Shown here: positions 29,358 through 37,288 of the stretch, piece after piece
How positions within the stretch are numbered: position 1 is the first letter of the stretch
Layout: each line of letters begins with the position of its first letter
NCBI GenBank assembly: GCA_016235155.1
Contig: JACRLW010000140.1
Location: forward strand, 1-44,719
Origin: Planctomycetota bacterium
Lineage (GTDB): Bacteria; Planctomycetota; UBA1135; UBA2386
DNA: 44,719 nucleotides
Direction of reading: 5' to 3'
Position numbers and translations under genes: made by a program
The notes under the pieces: generated by a model
The model's input: only the letters and a program-made list of their open reading frames with translations
Told to the model about the DNA's origin: nothing
Databases searched by the model: none

Positions 29358-29744
29358 TTGGCAGTCAAGCTGCGACTCACCCGGTTCGGTCGACTCAACC
29401 TCCCGACCTATCGCGTCTGCGCGGCCGACTCGCGCAGCAAGCGCGACGGTCGCGTGATCGAAACCATGGGGTACTACCTTCCCACCGCGAAGCGGGAGCA
29501 GGACCAGGTCAGCCTCGACGCCGACCGCGTCCGCTACTGGTTGTCCGTCGGCGCGCAGGCTTCGGACACGGTGCTCTTCTTGATGAAGCGCTGTGGGATC
29601 GAGGCACCCAAGCGCGTCGCGAAGTCCCGCCCGCCCCGGAAGCGGACCGCGAAGGCCTTCTCGCCGCCGAAGCGCATCGGCAACGGCCGCAAGGCCAAGG
29701 CGAAGTGGCACCGAAAGCACGGGGCCGGCAAGTCGGCGTCGTGA
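29358..29744 (+). CDS. rpsP: 30S ribosomal protein bS16
   Basis: 128 residues. The start is TTG 29358, with AGGAG at 29344-29348 at ideal spacing and the canonical AVKLRLTRFGR just after it. An in-frame ATG at 29334 would add 8 atypical residues. Family motifs: PTYRVCAADSRSKRDGR, ETMGYYLP, DRVRYWLSVGAQASDTV. A lysine/arginine-rich C-terminal extension (KRTAKAFSPPKRIGNGRKAK) exceeds the common 80-90 residue form. The usual followers rimM, trmD and rplS are missing here. Confidence 0.95.
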   Translation: MAVKLRLTRFGRLNLPTYRVCAADSRSKRDGRVIETMGYYLPTAKREQDQVSLDADRVRYWLSVGAQASDTVLFLMKRCGIEAPKRVAKSRPPRKRTAKAFSPPKRIGNGRKAKAKWHRKHGAGKSAS

Positions 29745-29793
29745 GACCGCTGGACCAGCCGAGGCCGTCGCCGTCCTCGGTGAGGCCCTGAGA

Positions 29794-29817
29794 ATGCGGT
29801 CGCCGACGCGGCCGCAT
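29794..29817 (+). terminator. strong hairpin downstream of rpsP
   Basis: A 10-bp stem with one G-U wobble (ATGCGGTCGC and GCGGCCGCAT) and tetraloop CGAC, 49 bases after the rpsP stop. It has no T-run, so it is either a non-canonical terminator or an RNA processing/stability element ahead of the next gene. Confidence 0.4.
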
Positions 29818-29870
29818 CGTGCGCGATCCCGATCTGCAGCAGACCCTGCACCGAGCACGAGGCGCCGGTG

Positions 29871-30614
29871 ATGACGAAGAAAAAGACGAGGAGCAAGGGC
29901 ACCGGCGACGCGGACGCGGCCGGCGCCGCGACGAGCACGCGCGTCGATCCGCGTGCGCCCGTCGAGCCGAAGCCCGCCGTGCTGCAGCAGACGCTCGAGG
30001 AATGCGCACGCATCCTCGCCGTCCTGGACAAGCCGGCGGAGCCGCAACCGGGTGACCTGGTCACCGCGGTGATTCACCAGGTGCTGGGAGCCGGCGTGCC
30101 GTGCCGCGTCCCCCAGGAAGCGCTGCGGCGCTTCGAGGTCGAGTTCGTGGACCGCAACGAACTGCGGGTCACGGAGGCCTACGAGACCGAGGAGATGCTC
30201 GCGGACCTCGACATCCCCGATCTCTTCGAACGCTGCCGGACGGTGCAGCAGATCGTGACGCAGGTCTACGGCGACCAGAACCGCATCGACCTCACCGCGA
30301 TCCGCGCGCTGTCGATCACCGAGCGCAAGGGCATGTTCCAGCGGCTGCCGGCGATCCCGCCGAGTGCCATCGCGTACCTGAACCAGATCCTCACCTTCGA
30401 GGACGTCCTGTTCGCGCCGCGCTCCGCCGCGCGCTCGCAGGTCAAGCTCGGACTCGAGGGCGCCGCCGGCGAGGAGTTCGTCCAGCGCGCGCGAGAGATG
30501 TTCGCGCCGATCGGCCATCTGCCGCTCGTCGTGGGCAAGCCGGGCGACACCGCTGCGACGCACGTCCTCTGCCCGAGCTGTCTGCTCGCGCGGATCGGCG
30601 CCTCGCGCAAGTGA
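29871..30614 (+). CDS. probable degenerate endonuclease III-like (HhH-GPD fold) protein
   Basis: A 247-residue protein; GTG 29868 is an alternative start one codon upstream. After a Lys/Ala/Pro-rich leader of about 40 residues, the pattern follows the endonuclease III family: DLVTAVIHQVLGAGVP where the family has ATILSQ-type helices, an SITERKGMFQRLPAIPPSAI stretch where the hairpin LPGVGxKTA is expected, and a C-terminal PIGHLPLVVG plus CPSC. The catalytic Lys of the hairpin is Ser here, the VDTHV aspartate region reads APRSA, and the Fe-S cysteines are reduced to one CxxC. If the assignment is right, glycosylase activity is probably lost. The assignment rests on visual alignment only; otherwise unknown. 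Confidence 0.45.
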   Translation: MTKKKTRSKGTGDADAAGAATSTRVDPRAPVEPKPAVLQQTLEECARILAVLDKPAEPQPGDLVTAVIHQVLGAGVPCRVPQEALRRFEVEFVDRNELRVTEAYETEEMLADLDIPDLFERCRTVQQIVTQVYGDQNRIDLTAIRALSITERKGMFQRLPAIPPSAIAYLNQILTFEDVLFAPRSAARSQVKLGLEGAAGEEFVQRAREMFAPIGHLPLVVGKPGDTAATHVLCPSCLLARIGASRK

Positions 30615-30641
30615 GCGGCGCGCGCCGCGTTCGCCCGCGCC

Positions 30642-31229
30642 ATGATGCGCGCCGGCATGCGGCTCTACCTCGCCTCGACGTCCCCGCGCCGTCGCGCGCT
30701 GTTGAGTGCCCTGGGCGTCGACTTCGTCGTCGTGGCGCCGGGCCCCGAGATCGCGGGCACGGGCTCGCCCTGCGAACGGGCCCTCCTGCGCGCGGCGTCG
30801 AAGGCCGCGAGCGGCGACCTCGCCGGGCGTGAGCCGGGCATCGTGCTCGGCGTCGACACGATCGTCGCGATCGGCGACGTCGAGTACGACCAGCCGAAGG
30901 ACGCCGAGCAGGCGCGCGCGACGCTCCGCTCGCTCCAGGGTCGTACGCACGACGTGTGGACGGCGCACTGTCTCCGTCGCCATCCGGGCGGGGGGATCAC
31001 GACGGAGCTGGCGCACGCGCGGGTGCGCTTCGCACCGCTCGACGATGCCCGCATCGAGCGTCACGTCGGCGGCGGGCGGTGGGCCGGCAAGGCCGGCGGC
31101 TACGGCATCCAGGACGAATGCGTCGACTTCGCCACGCTCGTCGCGGGGGACCTCGACACGGTCATCGGCCTGTCGCGGGCGGCCTTGGACCGGCTGTTCG
31201 AATCGTCGGGTTTGGAGCGCTCGCCATGA
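30642..31229 (+). CDS. maf: Maf-like nucleoside triphosphate pyrophosphatase
   Basis: 195 residues from ATG 30642; ATG 30645 and 30657 (MRLYLAST) are also possible and the last fits the family start best. Motifs: SPRRRALLSALG, GVDTIVAIGD, KDAEQARATLRSLQG, and the C-terminal GKAGGYGIQDE. Maf proteins hydrolyse non-canonical or modified nucleotides such as dTTP/UTP or m7GTP, limiting their incorporation and in some species affecting division. The stop overlaps the next start (ATGA at 31226). Confidence 0.9.
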   Translation: MMRAGMRLYLASTSPRRRALLSALGVDFVVVAPGPEIAGTGSPCERALLRAASKAASGDLAGREPGIVLGVDTIVAIGDVEYDQPKDAEQARATLRSLQGRTHDVWTAHCLRRHPGGGITTELAHARVRFAPLDDARIERHVGGGRWAGKAGGYGIQDECVDFATLVAGDLDTVIGLSRAALDRLFESSGLERSP

Positions 31230-31738
31230 CGACCTTCTGGCGGAGGCTGCTGCTCGGTGCCGTCCTGGCCGCGGCCGCGATCGTCGCGCTCGATGCGTCG
31301 CTCCGTGCTCCACCGGCGGAGGCTGCGCATGGCAGGTCAAGGTCCGCGGCGCCCTTCGTCACGACACCCGCGCCCGACGAACTGGTCGTGCCCGCGACGA
31401 TCCCGAGCGGCTGCGCCTGGTTGATCTACCTCGCGGCAGACGAGCGCGGCCTGTCGAAGGCCGTCGCGCCGATCGTGGCCCTCGACGAGCACGGCGGCGT
31501 CCGGCTCGTGCGCGCGGCGCCGGCTTCGGTCGAACCGGGCTCGCGTGACTGGCTCGCCGCAGGTCTCGTGCTCCCGGTCCGGCGCCTCGTCGACCTGGCG
31601 CCTCGCACCCGAGCGGCGCTCCTCGAAGTGCTGCGCCGATGGCGCGGTGGGACCGCGATGCCGTTGCGCTCTCGCCTGGTCCTCGCCGGGATCCACGACG
31701 CCGAGGCGCTCGCCGTCCTCAGCAGGCATGTGCGTTGA
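31226..31738 (+). CDS. hypothetical protein with N-terminal membrane/signal segment
   Basis: 170 residues from ATG 31226, translationally coupled to maf. An N-terminal hydrophobic segment ([19 protein letters not shown]) is either a signal peptide or an anchor. The remainder is a small alpha/beta-looking domain ([39 protein letters not shown]) with no recognisable catalytic motif. Function unknown. Confidence 0.5.
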   Translation: MTTFWRRLLLGAVLAAAAIVALDASLRAPPAEAAHGRSRSAAPFVTTPAPDELVVPATIPSGCAWLIYLAADERGLSKAVAPIVALDEHGGVRLVRAAPASVEPGSRDWLAAGLVLPVRRLVDLAPRTRAALLEVLRRWRGGTAMPLRSRLVLAGIHDAEALAVLSRHVR

Positions 31739-31754
31739 GTCGTCGTGGTCGGCC

Positions 31755-31782
31755 TTGATCGACGGGGGCGGCTCGCTAACCT
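31755..31782 (+). promoter_or_regulatory. possible promoter of rpmE
   Basis: TTGATC (31755-31760), 16-base spacer, TAACCT (31777-31782), 47 bases before the rpmE ATG in a 91-base gap. Four of six -35 and three of six -10 positions match sigma-70 consensus; weak. Confidence 0.2.
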
Positions 31783-31829
31783 TCTCGCTCCCCTTCGCAG
31801 CCCGCGACGCGCGCGGCGCGGTGCAGAAC

Positions 31830-32066
31830 ATGAGAGCCGACATCCATCCCAAGTACCACAACGTGCTCGTGCACTGCGCGTGTGGCAACACCTTCGAGAC
31901 GCGGTCGACGCGCCCGGAAATCCGCGTCGACGTGTGTGCGGCCTGCCACCCGTACTACACGGGCGCGCAGAAGTTCGTCGACACCGCCGGCCGCGTCGAC
32001 AAGTTCCGCCGGCGCTACGCGCGCGGCGGCTCGACTCCGGCGCCGCAGAGCGGCCCGTCGAGCTGA
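31830..32066 (+). CDS. rpmE: 50S ribosomal protein bL31 (zinc-binding form)
   Basis: 78 residues: [20 protein letters not shown] and [20 protein letters not shown]. Cysteines C16, C18, C36 and C39 give the zinc-binding (C+) type, normally replaced by the C- paralogue under zinc starvation. The basic segment [10 protein letters not shown] and a short Ser/Pro tail end the protein. The gene precedes prfA, a common pairing. Confidence 0.95.
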   Translation: MRADIHPKYHNVLVHCACGNTFETRSTRPEIRVDVCAACHPYYTGAQKFVDTAGRVDKFRRRYARGGSTPAPQSGPSS

Positions 32067-32134
32067 GGACCTGTCGAACCGAGGACGCGTCGAGCTGAGT
32101 GCTCGCCGACCTGAGGTTCGTCGGCCTGAGGATC
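32057..32134. repeat. five imperfect 15-16-bp tandem repeats between rpmE and prfA
   Basis: Units start at 32057, 32073, 32089, 32105 and 32120, with consensus GTCGANCTGAGGANC. The first unit includes the last codons and stop of rpmE. The spacing is 16, 16, 16 and 15 bases. The array contains no gene; it lies in the probable rpmE-prfA transcript. Confidence 0.75.
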
Positions 32135-32176
32135 GCCGCGGCGACTTCACGGGCGCCGGCATTCGGTACGCGGATC

Positions 32177-33265
32177 ATGCGCGAGTTCCTGGAGCCGAAG
32201 GTGCAGGCGAAGCTCGATGCGATGGTCGCGCGTTCCCGCGAGCTGCTCGCGTCGTCTGCCGACGCTGCCGTGCTCGCGCAACCGCGCCGCGCGGTCCAGG
32301 TCCAGCGCGAACTCGGTTCGCTCGACAAGGTGGTCCGCGCCTACGAGGACTTCCGCAAGCTGGTCGTCGAACTGCGGGGTCTCGACGACATCGTCGCGGA
32401 TCCGTCCGCGGATCCGGCGCTGCGGGCGTTGGGGCGCGAAGAGACGGCGACCCTACGGATCCGTGCACAGTCGGCGGCGGACGCCCTGATCGAACTCCTC
32501 CTCCGCGGCGAGGGTGACGGTGAGCGCAGCGCCGTGCTGGAGATCCGCGCCGGCACCGGCGGCGACGAGGCTGCCCTCTGGGTACGGGATCTCCGCGCGA
32601 TGTACCTGCGCTACTGCGAGCGGAAAGGCTTCACCATCGAGCCGCTCGCGGAGTCGCCGACCGACCTCGGCGGTTTCCGCGAAGTCGTGTTCGGCGTGCA
32701 CGGCGAGGGCGTCTTCCACCACCTGCGCTTCGAGAGCGGCGGGCATCGGGTCCAACGGGTTCCGGCGACCGAGACCCAGGGCCGCATCCACACCTCGGCG
32801 GCGACCGTCGCCGTGCTGCCCGAGGCGGAGGAGGTCGAGGTCGACCTCAAGGACTCCGACATCGAGATGCAGGCGGTGCGCGCGTCGGGGCCGGGCGGGC
32901 AGAACGTCAACAAGGTCTCCTCGGCGGTCCGGCTCACGCACGTGCCGAGCGGCCTGGTGGTCTTCTGCCAGGAGGAGCGGAGCCAGGCCAAGAACAGGAG
33001 CAAGGCGATGAAACTCCTGCGCACGCGGCTCTTCGACCAGGAGCGCCGTCGCATCGACGCAGTGCGCGCCGCCGATCGCCGGTCCCAGGTGGGCACCGGT
33101 GACCGCAACGAACGCATCCGCACCTACAACTTCCCGCAGAATCGTTTGACGGATCATCGGCTCGGCCAGAACTTCTCGCTCGAGCATGTGCTCGCGGGAC
33201 GTCTGGAGCCCGTGATCGACGCCCTACTCGCGGCCGATCGACAGGCGCGCATCGCCGCCCTCTGA
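32177..33265 (+). CDS. prfA: peptide chain release factor 1
   Basis: 362 residues from ATG 32177. The tripeptide anticodon motif PAT at residues 196-198 marks RF1, which reads UAA and UAG. The catalytic GGQ is at 240-242 ([18 protein letters not shown]). RF1 does not read UGA, so it would not compete for the in-frame TGA of the TlpA-like gene at 18958. The PrmC methylase that modifies the GGQ glutamine lies two genes downstream. prfB is not in the window. Confidence 0.96.
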   Translation: MREFLEPKVQAKLDAMVARSRELLASSADAAVLAQPRRAVQVQRELGSLDKVVRAYEDFRKLVVELRGLDDIVADPSADPALRALGREETATLRIRAQSAADALIELLLRGEGDGERSAVLEIRAGTGGDEAALWVRDLRAMYLRYCERKGFTIEPLAESPTDLGGFREVVFGVHGEGVFHHLRFESGGHRVQRVPATETQGRIHTSAATVAVLPEAEEVEVDLKDSDIEMQAVRASGPGGQNVNKVSSAVRLTHVPSGLVVFCQEERSQAKNRSKAMKLLRTRLFDQERRRIDAVRAADRRSQVGTGDRNERIRTYNFPQNRLTDHRLGQNFSLEHVLAGRLEPVIDALLAADRQARIAAL

Positions 33266-33314
33266 TCGTGGCCGTCCCTTCGCCTTCCCAAGACCCTGAT
33301 CCAGGAGACCGACG

Positions 33315-33989
33315 ATGACCGACCCACTTCCGGAGCTCGAGCCGATGGACGACGCGCGCGGCGCGGCGACGACGGCGCAAGCAAGCTCCACGCCGCCCAC
33401 CGGCACTGTCTATCCGCCGGGCCTCGCGGCTCCGGCCTACAACCTCGGCGCGGACAAGGAGTACTTCCGCTTCCTTTTCGCGGGCGTCGTCATCACGGTC
33501 GGGACGCTCATGCCGTACGGGCCGGACTGGGACATGGCCGGCTACAAGACGCTGTCCGGCGCGCTCGCGCTGGTCGTCGGCGTCGGGATGATCTGGAGTT
33601 GGTGGGGTGCGATCTCCCTGAACCGGTTCCGCGGCGCGAATCTCAAGTGGGTCGCGTTCGCGCTCGCGCCGTTGGTCCTCACGCTGTTCGGCATGATGAG
33701 CGCGTTCGAGTCGCCGGCGGTGAAGGACTTCGTCACGCAGGGCAAGGCGATGCCCGGGAGCTGGGGCGAGTTCTTCTCGGCGTTCTTCGACCTGAAGTCG
33801 CCCGAGGCGCAGCTCAAGGCCGACAACTTCGTGCGCGCTCTCGGCGCCGGGAAGTTCGTCGTGCTGCTCGGCGCGCTCTACGCCGAGTTCGCGTTCCTGC
33901 TCGCCGTGTTCGGCGGCGCCAAGACCGCGAGCAAGCAGGCGGCCGCGGCGAAGGCCGCTCGCGCGGCGAACGTGGCGCGCAAGCGCTGA
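33315..33989 (+). CDS. four-TM membrane protein of unknown function
   Basis: 224 residues with GGAG upstream of ATG 33315. A 40-residue soluble leader is followed by four hydrophobic segments (FLFAGVVITVGTLMPYG, LSGALALVVGVGMIWSWWGA, WVAFALAPLVLTLFGMMSAF, FVVLLGALYAEFAFLLAVFG) and a Lys/Ala-rich cytoplasmic tail. No family is recognised. It sits between prfA and prmC, which are often adjacent; nothing links it functionally to translation termination. Confidence 0.6.
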   Translation: MTDPLPELEPMDDARGAATTAQASSTPPTGTVYPPGLAAPAYNLGADKEYFRFLFAGVVITVGTLMPYGPDWDMAGYKTLSGALALVVGVGMIWSWWGAISLNRFRGANLKWVAFALAPLVLTLFGMMSAFESPAVKDFVTQGKAMPGSWGEFFSAFFDLKSPEAQLKADNFVRALGAGKFVVLLGALYAEFAFLLAVFGGAKTASKQAAAAKAARAANVARKR

Positions 33990-34034
33990 TCGCCCCGCGC
34001 CCGCGCGCCGCGGTGATCCACGGGAACCAGGTCG

Positions 34035-34907
34035 ATGTCCGCACGCACGGAGACGGTCCTTTCGATCCTGACGGCGGCGACCGCCTGGCTCGACGAACGC
34101 GGCGTGGATGCGCCGCGCCGCTCGATGGAGCTCCTGATGGGGCACGTGCTCGGCCTCGATCGGTTGAAGCTCTACCTCGCCCACGATCGACCGGTCTCGG
34201 CCGACGAACGCACGCGTTTGCGTGAGCTCGTCGCGCGGCGCGGCAGGCACGAGCCGGTCGCGCACCTGCTCGGGAGCTGGGAGTTCTACGGGCACGAGCT
34301 CGAGGTCGGACCCGACGTGCTCGTGCCGCGGCCCGAGACCGAGGGACTCGTCGATCTTGCGCTCGCACGCTTGCCGGCCGAGACCTGCCGCGTCGTCGAC
34401 CTCGGCACCGGCAGCGGCGCGATCGCGATCGCGATCGCGCTGGCGCGGCCCGCGGCGGAGATCGTCGCGATCGACTGCAGCGCGGCGGCGCTCGCGGTCG
34501 CGGCGCGCAACCTGGCGCGGCACGGCGTCCACGATCGCGTGCGGCTCCATGCCGGATCGTGGTGGGACGCGCTTCCGCCAACCGAAGCGGCATTCGACCT
34601 CGCCGTCGCGAATCCTCCCTACTGCGATCCTTCGCGCGAGGACGACGTCGCGGCGGACGTGCGTCGCTGGGAACCGGGGCTCGCACTGTGGACGCCGCCT
34701 GGTCGACCCGGCGCGCACTACCAGGCGATCGCGGCCGGCGCGGCGTCCCGGCTGCGGGCGGGTGCGCACCTGATCTTCGAGACCGGCCTCGGCGCGACGG
34801 AGGCGGCACTCGACGCACTGCGCGCGTGCCAGGCGCTCACCGCGATCGAGTGCTTGCCCGACCTCGCGGGGCTGGCCCGCTATCTGGTCGCCCGCGTGCG
34901 CGCGTGA
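34035..34907 (+). CDS. prmC: release factor glutamine methyltransferase PrmC
   Basis: 290 residues. An N-terminal five-helix domain binds the release factor. The SAM site is VDLGTGSGAIAIAIA (GTGSG at 124-128) and the catalytic NPPY is at 193-196. VPRPETEGLVDLAL is the family signature. It methylates the GGQ glutamine of RF1/RF2, raising termination rate. It is in the same direction as prfA. Some N5-glutamine methylases act on ribosomal protein uL3 (PrmB), but the context favours PrmC. Confidence 0.93.
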   Translation: MSARTETVLSILTAATAWLDERGVDAPRRSMELLMGHVLGLDRLKLYLAHDRPVSADERTRLRELVARRGRHEPVAHLLGSWEFYGHELEVGPDVLVPRPETEGLVDLALARLPAETCRVVDLGTGSGAIAIAIALARPAAEIVAIDCSAAALAVAARNLARHGVHDRVRLHAGSWWDALPPTEAAFDLAVANPPYCDPSREDDVAADVRRWEPGLALWTPPGRPGAHYQAIAAGAASRLRAGAHLIFETGLGATEAALDALRACQALTAIECLPDLAGLARYLVARVRA

Positions 34908-34932
34908 CTTCGATCCGCGGTTCGGTCTCCGC

Positions 34933-35286
34933 TCAAACCGCGACGTGCGCGGCGACGAAGCGCGCCAGGGCGGCGCGGCACGCGGCGGAGATCTCGGTGA
35001 AGTACACCGCGACCTCGTAGGCGGGCGGCGTGACGTCGCGCAGCTTCGCGCAGCGCACCACCGCGCCCTGGACGTCGTGGACCTGCGGCTCGCCGGGGAT
35101 CTCGAGCGCGATGCGCACGAGCGTCATCTCGCGAAGGGCCTCAGCGTGGTGACAGCACAGGCCGTTGGTCGAGAGGTCCTTCAAGGTGGCCTCGCGCGCG
35201 GCTCCGTCGCGCGAAGCGTCGAAACGGATCGCGAAGTCGGCTTTCGCCCGCGCGGCGCGGCGCCGCTCGATTCCTGGTCGCGTCAT
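34933..35286 (-). CDS. PilZ-domain protein (probable c-di-GMP receptor)
   Basis: 117 residues from ATG 35286. The two c-di-GMP motifs are present: RxxxR at R9-R13 (RRAAR) and D/NxSxxG at D37-G42 (DLSTNG). A single PilZ beta-barrel continues through VRIALEIPGEPQVHDVQGAV. There is no other domain, so it probably acts by protein contact after binding c-di-GMP. It is divergent from ssb. Confidence 0.82.
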   Translation of the reverse strand: MTRPGIERRRAARAKADFAIRFDASRDGAAREATLKDLSTNGLCCHHAEALREMTLVRIALEIPGEPQVHDVQGAVVRCAKLRDVTPPAYEVAVYFTEISAACRAALARFVAAHVAV

Positions 35287-35433
35287 CGGTGTTCCTCGCG
35301 CGGCTCCTGGGTCGTTCGGTTGCCCATCCTGGCCGCACGCGGGCGCGGACGTTACCGTCGCCGCGCGCGCGGCGCCATGTTCGCACTGCGCGCCGCGCAC
35401 CGCGCGTTCTCGTCCCGTTGCATCCGAACCGCC

Positions 35434-35865
35434 ATGGCAAACTTCAACAAGGTCATCCTCGCCGGCAACCTCACGCGTGATCCGGAGCTCAAGTACACGC
35501 AGTCCGGTCAGGCGATCGCGAAGTTCGGGCTCGCCATCAACCGCAAGTACAAGCAGGGCGAAGAGACGAAGGAGCAGACCTGCTTCGTCGACATCACGGC
35601 GTGGGGACGGACCGCGGAGGTCGTGAACGAGTACGCGAAGAAGGGCCGCCCGATCCTCGTCGAGGGCCGACTCGAGTACTCGACCTGGGAGAAGGACGGG
35701 CAGAAGCGCAGCAAGCTCGAGGTCGTCGCCGAGAACATCCAATTCCTGAGCAGCCGCGAGGGCGCGCAGGCCGGCGGCGGCGGCGAATCACGTCGCAGCA
35801 CGGGAGCGAACAGCGGAGAAGCGGCGGCCGGCGGCGAGGCCGACTTCGACAGCATCCCGTTCTGA
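35434..35865 (+). CDS. ssb: single-stranded DNA-binding protein
   Basis: 143 residues from ATG 35434 (MANFNKVILAGNLTRDPEL); an in-frame ATG at 35377 would add 19 atypical residues. The OB fold spans about residues 1-108, with FVDITAWGRTAEVVNEYAKK and GRPILVEGRLEYSTWEKDG. A Gly/Ser/Ala-rich linker leads to the acidic tip DFDSIPF, which recruits replication and repair partners. Its neighbours downstream are the coiled-coil and actin-like genes, in the same direction. Confidence 0.95.
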   Translation: MANFNKVILAGNLTRDPELKYTQSGQAIAKFGLAINRKYKQGEETKEQTCFVDITAWGRTAEVVNEYAKKGRPILVEGRLEYSTWEKDGQKRSKLEVVAENIQFLSSREGAQAGGGGESRRSTGANSGEAAAGGEADFDSIPF

Positions 35866-36008
35866 CCGGGTTTCGCCCGCGGTCGCCTTCCCGACGGCGG
35901 CCAGGCGGCGATGCCATCGCGACCGTCGTCGCACTGCTCAAGGGATCGACAGGGGGTTTCCGAAAGGCACCTGGCGCCCGGTCCACAGACCGGAGCCGAC
36001 GGTGCTGC

Positions 36009-37202
36009 ATGGGTTCGATCCAAGAGGTCAAAGAAGCACTCTCTGCGAAGGCGCAGACCACGTCGCTCGACGAGCTGCGTCTGCGAGGTCGCAATCAGGT
36101 CCGCCTGATCCGCGCCGAGCACATCGCGCAGATGGTCGCCGAGGCCGTCGAGCGCGCGCTCGCGGACTCGGGCCTCGTGCCGCAGCAGGAGCTCCAGCGG
36201 ATCGTCGAGCGGGGCCACGCCGAGTTCGCCGCCGTCAAGGCCGAGCGCCAGCGCGATCACGACGAGGCGCTGCGCATGGCCGACGAACTGCGCACCGCAC
36301 AGCGTCGACTGGCGGAGGCCGACGGCCGCAACAGCGAGTTCGAGAGCCGCTGCATCGACGCCGAGTCGCAGGCGCGCAGCGCCCAGAACCAGATCGAGTC
36401 GTTGCAGGAGGACCTGGCGGCGCTCGAGGGCATGCGCATGCGGACGCAGGACCTCGAACCCGAGCTCCAGCGCGCGCTCGCGCGCCTGCGCGAGGTCGAG
36501 GTCGAACTCGAGTCGCACCGCAAGCGCGTCAGGGAGCACGAGTCGGAACTCGCGAAGGCGCACAAGGCGAGCCAGGACTCCGACGCCGCTCGGAAGCGGA
36601 TCGAGAAGCTCGAACAGCAACTCGCGACCGAGAGCCGTCGCGCCGAGACCGCGGCCGAGGGCGCGCAGCGTCCCCAGCGCGAACTGCAAGAGGCGCAAGC
36701 GCGAGTCGCGGAACTCGAGCAGCAACTCGCCGCGGCATTCGAGCGGACGGCTTCGCTCGAGCAGCACGCCGAGGAGCACGAGACGACGCACGCGGCGACC
36801 GCCGCGCAGGTCGACGTGATGGCCCAGGTGCTCGAGGAACTCGCCACGCTGAAGGCGAGGGTGGACTCGCAGCCGGCCCCGGCGCCGGCGCGCGCGCAAC
36901 CCCTCGCCGTTCCCGTGGCCGCTCGCGCACAGCAGCCCGACCCGGCCAGCGCCGCGGTCGATCAGCTCACCAGCGCGCTCCAGAAGCTGACCCAGAACAT
37001 GAACGACAAGATGGAGTCGTTCGGGCGCAAGATGGGAATCAGCGGCGCCGTGGAATCGGGACCCGTCAAGCTCGACGGGATCTTCAAGGATCTCGACAGC
37101 CAGAAGGTCGAATCGAACCTCGACAACCTGGAGGTCAAGAAGAAGCAGGCGGGCGGCATCGCCGCCAACCTCGAACGTCTCAAGAAGCTCAAGGGAAGCT
37201 GA
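36009..37202 (+). CDS. long coiled-coil protein preceding the actin-like gene
   Basis: 397 residues from ATG 36009 (MGSIQEVKEALSAKAQ). Residues about 40-280 form an almost unbroken heptad-like coiled coil rich in Glu, Arg, Ala and Gln. A Pro/Ala linker follows (PAPAPARAQPLAVPVAARA), then a helical segment (SALQKLTQNMNDKMESFGRK), then a compact C-terminal motif (LDGIFKDLDSQKVESNLDNL and LERLKKLKGS) that looks like a docking domain. It has no signal peptide. It lies 86 bases upstream of the actin-like gene, in the same direction, so it may be a filament regulator or anchor; this is inference. Confidence 0.65.
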   Translation: MGSIQEVKEALSAKAQTTSLDELRLRGRNQVRLIRAEHIAQMVAEAVERALADSGLVPQQELQRIVERGHAEFAAVKAERQRDHDEALRMADELRTAQRRLAEADGRNSEFESRCIDAESQARSAQNQIESLQEDLAALEGMRMRTQDLEPELQRALARLREVEVELESHRKRVREHESELAKAHKASQDSDAARKRIEKLEQQLATESRRAETAAEGAQRPQRELQEAQARVAELEQQLAAAFERTASLEQHAEEHETTHAATAAQVDVMAQVLEELATLKARVDSQPAPAPARAQPLAVPVAARAQQPDPASAAVDQLTSALQKLTQNMNDKMESFGRKMGISGAVESGPVKLDGIFKDLDSQKVESNLDNLEVKKKQAGGIAANLERLKKLKGS

Positions 37203-37288
37203 GCCGGACCACGCCGGCCGGCAGCGTGAGCGGGAACGACACACGACGACGCAGGGAAGTCACAGACGAGAAGTCACAGGAGCAACGG

